A DNA stretch of 64,000 nucleotides, from the NCBI GenBank assembly GCA_965644295.1, contig CBFFRP010000236.1, positions 62,001 through 126,000 on the forward strand, given 5' to 3'. The position numbers and the translations under genes were made by a program. The notes beneath the pieces were generated by a model. That model was not told where the DNA came from. It did no database searches and saw only the letters and a program-made list of their open reading frames with translations. This DNA comes from Paraphysomonas bandaiensis (lineage: Eukaryota; Chrysophyceae). Below, piece by piece: positions 14,001 to 26,300 of this stretch (positions are counted from its first letter, which is position 1; every line of letters starts with the position of its first letter).

Positions 14001-16423
14001 GACTGTGTAGGAGATATTTTTCTTGAACTTCACAGTCACACGTTGGTGAGATCATCTACCTATCAACGTGCTGTCGTTGCCGCTGCTGAAGACTCTAACA
14101 GTGGAAGCATTGTGTATGATATATGCCATATCTACAACACGTATGGGAAGTTTAGTGATGAGATGTTTAGCATGCGATGGTTGGGGATTTCTGCTGCTGT
14201 AGATATTTTTCGGTACCTTTCATTGGGTAGTAAAGCGATTCACACAAGTCCAGTGGTCAAATATATTTCTTATGAAGTGACTGACCGTCTTCTGAATGAT
14301 GCAGCTGATTGCATGGCTTTATGCTCTAATGAGTCTATCAGTCATATATTATGCTGCTGCAAACTGCTTGTTCAACATTTGTCCGCACTGCAGGTATGCG
14401 AGGAGAAAACTCTTGATGTTACGCGTTGCATGCAGTCCTTGTTGTCATCTGCTTGGACTTCATGCACGAGTGAAGATGGAATCAACTATAGAATCGTCAA
14501 GCTTTTCATTCAATTATGCTTTGATTCAACAACATTGCGACTGCTTGACGATGAAACGAAGCAGGTGACTGTTCTGTTTTTTATACACTTGATACAAGTT
14601 GTAACCACTATATTCTTTGTGTCAGAAATATTTTTGTGCTGCATTGGACTTGGGGTCCAAGACGAAGCCATATGTTGTTCAATTTATGTGCTATAGATTA
14701 CTAAGTGAGTGCTCAGTTGACTGCACCATATCGTTTCCATTCTTCAAGTTTTTCGCGAATCTGTTGATATATCGAGAACCCATATGTGATGATCACAACC
14801 AAAGTGACGAGTACAAAGATTGTGAAGGAGATTGTTCCGAGTATTCGAACTCTCTTTTCTCTGTGACCGAGTACAGCAGAGTTGCAGGAATCGATCGATA
14901 TACCTCGTCGATATCTGTGCGTATTATGCTCTTACAATTCATTGAAGAGAGTTTTACTGTTGAAAATGAAATGTTTAAAACATATGTGAGGGATTTAATT
15001 CGTAAGTTGGTTGCCATGAATAGACAGAAAAGTTTTGTCAAACAGGCTATGGTTGGGAGTGAAAAGTTTGGAGAGAAATTACGGTGTTGGCAAGCTCTTT
15101 GTGTCTTGTCCAAATATATTACAGATGACCTGATCACTGATATTGTAGACCAGTGTATAGCTACACTGGCAGACCCGAGCGCACACGCAATTAGAGTTCA
15201 TGTTGAGATCTTCGTTGCAGCAATGGCGCAACGTTTTCCTAAAATTTTGCTACCAAAGATATTGGCGTTACTAGAAGATTTTAATCACTCTCAGCAGGCG
15301 TTGTCGTCGTACTTTATTGTTCTAGGGCACTTATGCGAAAGTGGTCAAGATGACTCTTTGGCGGAGTGGGAAGAGGTTATTGTGGATGTTTTAATGCCTT
15401 GGCTGACGTGTGCAGCAGGTTTGATTAAAAGTATATAATTAGCCACCTTTAAAGTGTATTTCAGGACTATCGAGAGCTATCGCACAACTTGTCGGTTACA
15501 ATCTACTACCACGAGTTATATCGAAGCGCTCTGATTCCACTACACCTAGACTCTACTCTGAAGTGTTAAGATTTTTGAATGAAAATAAGGAAGCGGTCAG
15601 GCTACGACAGAAACAAATCTTTTTCTTCAGGACGTATGATGTACCCACAAAGTGTACAGTGAAAGGACTAATGGCCATCAAATTTGACAACTGGGGAGAG
15701 CATATTCCTGACCATGTACTGACATTACTCCTCAATGCAGTAAGGAGACACTTGTTGAGTGACGAACACGACACCGTTGGTGCTGCCACCCCACTGGTAA
15801 TTCCGAACACTATTGCTCGTGTCAGTGAGAGACATGAATCAGAGTACCTCCAGACTAAAATAACCCCTTTTGACGACTTGCAGCTCACCATTGAAGCCAG
15901 TATGCTCACGAGACAAAGGAACGCCGTGGACAGGAAACGCCAGGATATGATTGTATGTGCAAGTATGATAGACAAGGTGACTAACCTTGCTGGCATTGCT
16001 CGAACATGTGAAATATTTGCAGTAAAGGAACTTGTGGTCTCAGACTTAAGTGTTGTGAAACAATTTGAGTTTCAAAGCATATCTGTTTCTGCCTCATCTT
16101 GGCTTCCCATGCGGGAGGTAAAATATGACACCAGCAACAGCGATGAGTTGATTCGCTATCTTCGGGAGATGAAATTGAGTGGTTATCATATAGTCGGCAT
16201 TGAGCAAACGGGAAATAGTATGCCTCTTATGAATGAGACTTGGATACAGGCGAAGTGCGTACTCGTGCTAGGAATGGAGAAATTGGGAATACCTTTAGAC
16301 ATCTTACAAGAGACAGATATTTGCGTAGAAATTCCTCAGTTGGGTGTTACCAGGTCGCTGAACGTACATGTTAGTGCTGCACTGGCTATCTGGGAGGTTA
16401 CTAGAAAACATTTGAAGTGCTAG
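11074..16423 (+). CDS. TARBP1: TARBP1-like tRNA (guanosine-2'-O-)-methyltransferase
   Basis: Six exons join in perfect phase: 11074-12087, 12131-12865, 12916-13504, 13552-14564, 14626-15418 and 15465-16423, giving 1,700 residues, close to the human TARBP1 length. The first in-frame ATG follows the promoter-like spacer. Most of the protein is helical and HEAT-like. The last 160 residues form a SpoU/TrmH knotted methyltransferase domain with all three motifs: motif 1 NLAGIARTCE (Asn and catalytic Arg), motif 2 VLVLGMEKLGIP (Gly-Glu...Gly for S-adenosylmethionine) and motif 3 IPQLGVTRSLNVHVSAALA. Trm3/TARBP1 enzymes methylate the 2'-O of G18 in the tRNA D-loop. No key residue is missing. It converges on the giant gene at 17307. 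Confidence 0.93.
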
Positions 16424-17306
16424 TTGATAATGTAAGCAAGGTCGAGGCGTGCATTGAAATGATGTTTCAAGAATTCGAAATTGTGAAGGGTAGGTCTAAA
16501 ACAGTTTTTAAACCCTAGCTTAAGGCATACCAACAATGTTCCAGCGGGAAATTAATGCGTCAAATTATAAATGTGCAGTGTACACTAGGTCTTCTAAAGC
16601 TATTAATAACGCTATTATAATGAAACTTTGCTATCATAAATAGAAATAGATACAAGATGACGTACGAACAAATCTAGTAGCCAACAAAGACAAAATATAA
16701 CTATTTCTCTAAATGAGTTCTAGTGTTCTCTTTTTAGTGCATCAAAGTTTACTCATTTAATACTGTAATGAATAATATCTTTAGGTTAAATACACTAGCA
16801 CTGTGTAGTGAATGTCTGATTACTAGCAGTAGGCGTGTAAGAGTCAGAACTAGTGTAACAAAACAATTTAACTAAGTAGTGCTTAACTCTGATATCCTAT
16901 TTAGCTCTACGAAAGCTGCTTGTGTGTCAAGCATCCGGGAATGGGCCCACCTCAAAGACATCCGGGGTATTGGGCTCCTGCTGAGGTCAAGCACCCGGGC
17001 TAGTTCACCTTAAGGACAGAGAGCGAAATTATTTAGCTCGAAGGATATCATTCACTAGTTTATATGATTTGACTCCCACAACGAGGAAACTCACTACAAA
17101 TTACGGAAAGGAGAAGTAAGGACTCGACAGAAAAATTTTTTTACTCGGTAAACTGGTTGTTATATATTCTACATGGATATATCATATTGTTATTACACAA
17201 AGCCTAAGACGCTACACCGATTTACATTCTTGCTACACTTAGTGCAAATCAAACAACTACAATAATCATACTCATAATACGTGGCCACATTTAAACTATA
17301 TGGGAA
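16424..17306. other. Convergent intergenic spacer containing a dispersed repeat
   Basis: About 0.88 kb between convergent 3' ends. AT-rich, without coding signal. Its middle (about 16805-17060) is a GC-richer repeat related to sequence at 44190-44560. Confidence 0.6.
16805..17060. repeat. Dispersed repeat, copy 1, with short terminal inverted ends
   Basis: The block begins TAGTGAATG and ends CATTCACTA, a 9-bp inverted match. Its left part (TAGTGAATGTCTGATTA, GCTTAACTCTGATA, CTACGAAAGCT) recurs in the same order at 44190-44275. Its right part (GGGAATGGGCCCACCTCAA through CACCTTAAGGACAGAGAGCGAAA) recurs in reverse orientation at 44438-44550. It carries no ORF, so it looks like an old non-autonomous element. 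Class is unknown. Confidence 0.6.
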
Positions 17307-20300
17307 TTATTTCTTCCTCATTTTACTCTTATTTCCACTACTTCTAAAGTTATCACTCAGTGCTGGTGTTCCACTCTTTCCACTAGCGATACTCCCACCT
17401 TTACCAGCTTTCTTCTGTAGCTTAGCGCGTGCAGTTCGCATCCACTTGACAGCAATAGCCTTCGTCGCGGGGGTGAGTTTCGCCATCTGATTAACCCAAT
17501 CCTTTGGCGTTTCATCTGCCTCGTCGTCACTGACAACTTTCTTTTCTTGTTTCTCCTTCTTCTTGCGACTCTTCTTGAGAGCTCGCTGCTGCTGGGCTTT
17601 ACGATACCAGTTGAGAAGAATCGCTTTTGATGCAGCTGAGAGGAAAACAGGCCCCCAATCCGGGTACTCCTCTACTTCATCGTCAAGATTGGCCAATTCT
17701 GGACGTCCTTGTCTCGCCGCTTCCCTGCGCTTATCCTTTCGTTGCGCGATACAGGCCATGCAGATCGTGTGGTAATGTTGGTTACGCATCCAAAACGTCT
17801 TCCATTGAACCTGGTCAATCTCGACGTCTGAGGGAAACATATTTTCATACATCTTGATCATTTGGTCGATATCAACCTCATATTCAACCTGAAAAATACA
17901 CGTAAACACTATTTATATACTTAACATATGAATAGCGTGAATACCTGAAGTTGCTTTCGCGAAAGACACTGTTCACATTCCGCTCCACGGGCCCTTCGGA
18001 TGAGTGGCTCAACAATATGCTTGAGTCGAAGTCGTCTGCGCGCCTTGTCTAGCCAGAAACGAATGATGTTTCTAGATTGGGCCTGAAGAGCGACAGGACC
18101 AAACCTCTTCTCTCGCTCTGCGTCACTGTCATCGGAGATATCATCTCGACGAGAGTTGATTATGCGTGCGAATTGGTTAATCAGATATGGCCTTGATCTG
18201 CGAAGGGTCCTGGGAGTTAGAAGCTGTGGTAACTGTTGGATAAGCCACGCACGGTTATAATTCAAGAACTTATAACGGAAAGTTTCACTCGTAATGCGTT
18301 GGTTCATTAGGTAGGCATCGTGAGAAGCCCCTTTCACATCCTCCCAACCTGGTACATCAAGGTCATCATCATCTTCAATTTGTAAGTGCCAAGCTGTGTT
18401 TTCATGCTTGATTTTCCATAATTTGATCTTCATCACGAACCACATCGTGAATCTTTCCAATACGATATAGCAAGCAATAAGGTAGAGAACAATGATAATA
18501 AGAGCCGTGTCCGCAAAAGCATTGTATTCAGCCCTAAGCATCATCTCAATACCTAACACCACATACAGAATACCATTACAATGAATGGTGAGCATGAGAT
18601 AGAACTGGGAAGAAAAGCACATCTGGTCCAAAGTACGCATTGTTTCGTCAATACATTCATCAAGCGAGGTTTCCATTCCCTTCCACCGAGTTTCTCTCTG
18701 CAGAAATCTATACCGGGTATAAACGAGGTACTCATATATCTTCCACCCATGAAATAACTCCAATACAGAGTGCAGGAGAATATCCGCAATGGTCATGAAA
18801 AAGATAATTACTAAAGAAAAATACAGATAGTAGAGCATATCTTGCTCAGCAATACCGTACAATTCAGGCAGCACCAGCTCAGTTCTGAATTGCATGAGCA
18901 ACCATATCAAAAAGGGAGTATAAAATATGGCCATAGTATCTTGGCAAACAGACGAGTACGAGTCAAGAATGGGCTCCACAGTTTCGGCATCATCGTCCCC
19001 GATATCGTCATCGACATCTCTCTTTCTATAATCTAACTCTTTCTTCTCTTTATCCTTCTTTTTCTTCCATAGGTACGACGGAATCATAGCCTTTATCGTC
19101 TTGATCAACCACTCCATTGTCTCTCCAAACCATTCAAGGAACTGTTCGAGGTAGGGCTCAACATACACCCTCTCCAACACAAGCAGCGCCAACTCCACAA
19201 AATATGACAGCAAAAAATCCACAAAATCATCAGCTCCTAGTGTGACTAAGCCTTGAATAATGACAAGAGACGTTTGAACAGGAGTTGATAACAGAGCTTC
19301 TTTCAGCTGGTGATCGACTAACGCATCAATAAACTTTGCAAATACTTTGAGCATAAAAATAATATACCACAAATAAGTGCCGAAATCTCCCCAGAAAGAA
19401 AATTCTACAATAAATACCAAAAACACTCCCATCATCAAGGAAGCGAACATTAAATTACTTCGTTTCCAAAGCGTGGGAGCCCAAATCGATTCCTTTTCTG
19501 CCATTTTATCTCGTTTTAAAGCCAATTCGTTCTCGCGTTTTGATACTTTCTTTGGGAGGAAAATTTTCGTACCGACGAAGCAACACATGAATGCAATGAT
19601 GACGAATGCAAGCCCAAGACGTCCACTTCGTGCCCGCTCCTGTTCTTCAGGATCTAAACGCCCGCCGATGCTGACATACTCCAGCTGATATTCATCGAGA
19701 ATCCAGCCACCAACTTCAGCAGCGGGGTCCGTTAATCGATCTCCACTGATAAGGTAGTAAGCTAAGCCCGTAAGTATTACAACTGGTATTAACGCTAGTG
19801 TTACCCCAGCAGCAGGAGGGGGAGCAACCAAAGTAAACATACTATATATCTTTAATTCTGGTGGATTTTGTAGACTCGTTGTTAGCCGAACCACCACCCA
19901 GTAGAGACCAACCATCACAACTGTTACTCCGCCAATAAATATGAAAAGAATGATAAAAATTTCCACATCAAAAGCGAAATATATGAGGAGATCGAAGTAA
20001 CCAAGAGGGTAATACAGCACATCAACATCGTAGTGAGTGTCTTCCGTGTTTGTATCAAATTCATCGAAAACTAAATTGATATATATCAAACGTTTCTCAA
20101 GTACATCGTACTGGTAGTAACCGATATCGAGAGTCATCGATCTAGGAAAGCAACCCAAACTACAACCACCTGGGAAATCGTTGGCGGCCTCTCTGTCAAC
20201 AACAACGCCCTTGAACAAATCTGAGCTGATCGCGGAAATTGCATCAATAGCGTCAGTTCCTCCTGCATCATTTTCACTAATTCGAGGACCTGAGCGACCA

Positions 20301-23300
20301 GCGAATTGGCCATACGTAATTGGTTCTCGAATAACGGAAAACAATTCATCTCCAGAGGAAGCTTCAAACCAGCGTGGAACAACATCCAGCGTGTCCAGAA
20401 CTTCTTCATAATTGCATGTCAAACTCCTTTCACACCAATCTGCTACAGGATCTTGAAAAAAATCCCATGGTCCAACTACCTTGACATGATCCTGATTCGG
20501 CAATGGGTCATATGCAAACCGGGGCCAGTCCTCACCAACTGACTCCTCATCCGGCAAAGAACACTCTTTACCTTCAAACAATAGCCACAATGGAATATAT
20601 GAATCAAATTGACGGCAGTTGGAGAAGAAAAGTAGATAAGGTACCAGTATCTGTGTAAACGTTTCGTCATAGCTTCCACCAGAGTACTGCATTCCATGGA
20701 ATGTTTCAAAATGCGCGTCGTATATTTCCTTGGATTCGTCTGCAGTTGATGCAGGTGAGTCCCAAAAATTAGACCCAATGGAGATATCAGCGTAGTCATC
20801 AAGTACATCAGGAACATCAACAGCATCGTTGGAGCTGTTGTAAGATATCAAAGCACGCCCAAGTTTGTAATCTTCACCACGGGGCGGTAGATTCAGAGGA
20901 TATGATATGCTGTCAGCATTATCTCGCGAGTAGGCCACAGCGAAAAAATACTGCTTCGTAACAACTCTCTCTTCGTAGGACACATAAGGTGATAGTGTTC
21001 GGGTAGTGGGGCCCTTTACGCCATCCACAATTCTCGCTCTACTGGGAGATGCAATGCGAACTGTCGTCGTGTTCTTCAAAAAAGGGGCATAAGGAGCATA
21101 GAGTCCCACCATTATATGAATCTCAAACTTGAATATTATATCTTCGAGAGCATACACAGTAATATTGTTCGCAGTATTTTTTGGAACTTCTTCGTTCATG
21201 AACCAACTTGAAAATTCTGCTGGTAGCTTGCAAGGAGTATTTTCTTGTGGAGTCAAACGAACACGATTAGAGTTGCATACCTCTTCCGTGCAACGACTGG
21301 GGGTAATGAACAAAGCGAAGCGATAATGCTCTCCATACACCATGTCTTCTGGAAGGTGCTTGAGGTCTGTATGAATATGAGCGACATCTTGTGCCCGAAG
21401 TAAAAACCACCCCTGCTCTCGTTCTCTTTTTGACTCCTCACTATATCTCGCAAGTGTACAGTAATCTTTCTCCATATCGTATATACCAGAGTCGCGAGGA
21501 AAGTACTCCTTCATGATAAACGTGTACACGGCGGCAGTGGGAGGGGTGTACCAGTCCACGTAATTAATTGACCTCTTATCAGGAGGCAAAACTGTGGCAT
21601 TTATAGTTGTACCTTGCAGATCATCTCCAGTGCTGTAACGAAATCCATCGTTCGATACTTCAACCATCACTTGATGCGTGAAGCATGGGTTGTACATATA
21701 CCCGGGCTCCGGTATATTGGAGCAATAGCCTTCTGTTTCTTCTGTGTACGTACATTTCACAACAAGGTCTTGGTAAAAGTTCTCACCAATTTCGGGTAAA
21801 TCTAGGCAGTTCTCATCAATCTCATCGCATTTACGTACATATGACAGATTCCCCAAATGTGGAGTGGAGTAGCTGACAGTTTCACCATCTTCATTAATAA
21901 ACTTACAAAAGTCTCTCATATATTCCGTCACTTCCTCAATAGGTTCAAATACAAATTTTGGAACAGTACACTCCATTCGAGTCGGGCTTATCCAATTTGC
22001 AAGAGTTACCACTGTTTCTTCCCCCACCTCTCCAAATATAGGCAAGTCTTCACCGTCAGGGGATAAGCCTCTGTTTTTGCATTGTCGTGGGAGAGCACCG
22101 AGATCTGCAGAAAAGCATTTTCTCCATCGGCAATAATTATTCCCATTATTCAAAAAATTTCTGCCAATAACAGTGACAATATTGTCGACAGTCGTGTCGG
22201 CGTTACCGTAAGATGGGCAAGTTCTAAAGGCTTCGACAGTATCATTCACCCACGGTGCCGATGATGCAGACTCATTAATGGAATAAACTTTTTCTACAAC
22301 AACAACTTCACCAGTCGGATTCAATGCTGTGGTAGATGAATCGAATTTCACAGTTTCACTTCCATCTAAAAGAGTATATTCGAAGCTAGGATAGTATGTC
22401 AAATCTTGCATAGGATAGCGAAGATCATATGCGGCCTTGTCACATACGTCTACATCGGATATTCGACAGTCAAGAAGCTCATTAACACCACTGAGCGATG
22501 TTGTCACCCTTGGACATTTCACTTCTTGGCCAGCTGCAGTGGATGTCCCGGCAGGGCAGTAGTATCCAACGCCACATTTCGCACGAAGTGAAAGTGCTGT
22601 AGACGTACCGCGCACACAATAAAACCCTTCTGAGCACACGCTATCGTATTGTTCACTTGGGATCGTCTCTGCTGTGGTATGGTACCCGGCAGGAGCACGG
22701 TGCGAGAATTGTCTTGTTCGGTCAGTACCGTACCCACATATATATCCCGCGGGACATACTGTGCTTTGTGAAAGCGAATAAATTCCTTGAATGCCGCACA
22801 CTCGCCCCTCTGGGCACGGAAGACACATCGATATGTCAACTGCACCGACTTCGTCTGAATAAGTACCTGTGATACACAGCCGACAGGTGACAGAGTCAAC
22901 AAGAGATCGGAATGTTCCAACTCCGCATATCGATGGCACATAAGTCCCGTAACTCTGACACGAGTGACCAGCTGGACAAGGTAAGCAGTCCACTTGGGCT
23001 TTCAGAGGGGCATACGTACCAGGAAAACATAGAGTGGGTGCTACAGACCCTTCTTCAGAAGCGAAATTACCAATAGGAGTTTCAATAGGAAAATCCAAAT
23101 CAGGGGGACAATAATGCCCACGGAAACATTGTCCCGACCCAGATGGCTCGTAGGCACCTGATTTACAATACGTACCCTCTGAACAAGCTTGTGGTGTCTG
23201 AGCACCCCATGGCGATGTCGGAATCCATGGCACCTTAGTTGTTCGGGATACGCCTCCTAGACAAAAAGTACCAGCGGCACATGGTTCAGGCTTGTTATCG

Positions 23301-26300
23301 GTTGGATCAGCTGGGTCTAGGGTTAGAGTTCCATCGCGGCATATGTAACCCGCAGGACAAAGTACAACAGGGTACGACAAACCGAGAGCGCTGCACACAA
23401 AACCAGCCGGACATAATTCAGGAAGTAGCGAACCCCATCCTGGACACACATGACCAGTAGGGCACACAGTACAGTTGCTCCTTCCCTCAGAGGGGTTGAA
23501 AGTTCCGGGATAGCATTCAATAGGACCGCGATTTCCCACACCAGGACAGTAGTGACCCCTTGGACAGATGATTGCATCAAGCTGCGTAGGACAAAAATAC
23601 CCTGTGGGACAAGGACCCTGGCCTTCAGGATTTATCGAACCTCTAGAACAGAAAAAACCATCGAAACAACGCTGAGGAGTACTAAAATTCTTAGGAATAG
23701 GAAACTGTGCACCTACACCTGCCCTGCAGTAGTGACCAATAGGACAAGGGAACGGAGCTTCTGCAATAACTTCCAGTGACCCAGGGGTACATACCATTCC
23801 ATCGCAATGAGGTTCCGGAGGGTGATTAGGACGAGATTTGCCTACCGCAGGAAACTCCCATGGAGTGTATGACCAGTCCACAGCAGAGGCATTGAACTTC
23901 ACCACTCCTGTGACATACTCCTCCGACCACAGCTCGGAGTCGTATCCACGCGAATTATTCAAGAAATCGCTGGCGGAGCTTGCTTTCGTTCCATTTAAGC
24001 AATAGTGACCCATTGGACAATTCTTCCCGGAGGCTCGAAGACCCTGAGTATCGCAAATTTGCCCGGGTGGGCATACCACAGGCCGAGTCATGCCATGATC
24101 TGGGCAAATATAACCAACAGGACAATTCGCGCAGTTTACTTGTCCTTCTTTAGGTTGGAATGATCCAGGAGGACAAAGTGTAAAATTTCGAGAGTTGATT
24201 GGACAGTAGGTGCCATTCGGACACAGCTGTCGAGTCATTCCTGGACAGAACCAACCTTCATCACAAGGTTCACTGTAATCAAATTCAATATAACTCTCTG
24301 AATAATCAACTCCATTTACAGTGACTTCCACATATACAGATTTACTACTAAGTTCTGAGCGACCAAGCGGGGACGGGGCAAGACATACAATTGAGGTATT
24401 GCTGAGAAAAATCCCTCTGCTCTCCATATCTCCAAACCTGCATCCTAAGAACGTAGTGTTGATAAAATTGCTACCAAAGACAAAGACAGGAAATCCGCCA
24501 GAGGTGTATCCAAATTCTGGTGTAATTTTATCCACGGAAACGTCTGGCGTGAATACAAATTCAAGGAAATTATCTTCTGCATGCAACCTTGTGCCTTCAG
24601 CCACTACCGTGATATTCACTCGTCCAGGGCGGTGCGACGGCATACGACATCTAATCATATTCTCCGATAAAACGATAGCAGGAACAGAATGATAGTCCTC
24701 TCCAAGCACACAATATATATCAGTAACCTCCGGAAATCCAGATCCATGAATAGTTAACATCGTATTTCCACGCAATGCAGGCCCATTCACTGGAGACAAG
24801 GAATCTAATACGGCTTGCTGTAGATTGTCAAAAGTTAGCCCTGATCTAACGAATTGTTGACCATTGGTCCTTAAGGTGACGCTGTAGACTCCGGAGGGCA
24901 TGTGTGGGACAGTGCAAGTTACAACAGTATCTGATATCACGCTGGCATCCACTAAAACATCACCGAAAGAGCACTCCAGCTTAGGATTTCGGTTGAAACC
25001 CTTGCCCACTATTTGTACGAGTGTACCCACAGTTCCATAGTGAGGCTGACAATCGAACAAGAGTGGATCCTCGATGTATTCAAATTTGGACATTCCAGGT
25101 ATGAACTCACCGTCATCAGTTGCCAGTCTAACATGTACCTTTCCCGAGTACGAATTTGGCGGAGTAATACATTTGACTGATTGTGGAGAAACAATAGAAG
25201 CAAACACCCAATCTTCGCCAATCATACACAACAAGCTCTTTTCAATAGTATCAAAACTACTTCCAAATATGGTAACCACAGTACCGCCTCTCCGCGGTCC
25301 CCACTCAGGGTATATACCACCCGCAGCAACTGCATCCATATGTGGAGTAGTCGAAACAAACAGCAACTCCATAGAGTCTGACATTAACCCTGAACTCGGG
25401 TCTGCAACAATAATATTTACATAGCCCGGAACGTGTACAGGGGTGGTGCATTGAATCTCGGACTCAGATACATAGTTACTGGATAGCACGAAGGAGTTGT
25501 CCATTAAACAGTACGTCCCGAGTACAAATCCAGTGCCAAATAATCGAATAACTTCAGGGCGTGTGGAGCCCACTGTAGATGGAGACATTCGGTATATAAC
25601 TGGCCGAAGATCATCCGCATCACGTAGGTCATCTGCATTGTCCACAATAGAAAGAAGTTGATACTCGAAGCTATAGCCGATGGAGAAAAAGTTTACGCCA
25701 TTAACAGATAACTCAATAGGATATTCAGACGCAGGAGCGGCTCTTGTAATACACTTCACATTGCGGCTGCTATCACGCTCACTCAAAAAAAACTGACTAC
25801 CGATTCTGCAATATACCTTTATCGCTATATCTATCGGGTTAGACAAAACTATTGTCACCACTGTCCCACCAGTCAGTGGCCCAACAACAGGACTAACCGA
25901 TAGTATAGAGGGCAAAGGAACAAAAGAAAATGAGAATGATGAATATTCACACACGCCATCAGGTCCAGAAACACCAACAGATGCCCTACGAGTCGTGTTG
26001 TTTTCCACCATTGGAGATAAACACTCCCACTGATTCGGGCCCACCACGACGGCTTGAGACAAAAACGGATCTTGATCATCGTTCATGTCGAAACAGCATT
26101 TTGCGTAGGGGTAATCGGATATAGGAGAAATTGTTTGAATGACAACAGTAGATTGTTGAAGAGAAAAACCAATTTGGGGGGTGACTCTACTTATCGTTAT
26201 GGAAGTCCGGGCGTGAATGTTGACTGAGTAGAATTTAACGGAGTGAAAACTGACCGATAATTCGTGATTTCCAGCTGGCAGACCAATATCAGGTACAAAG

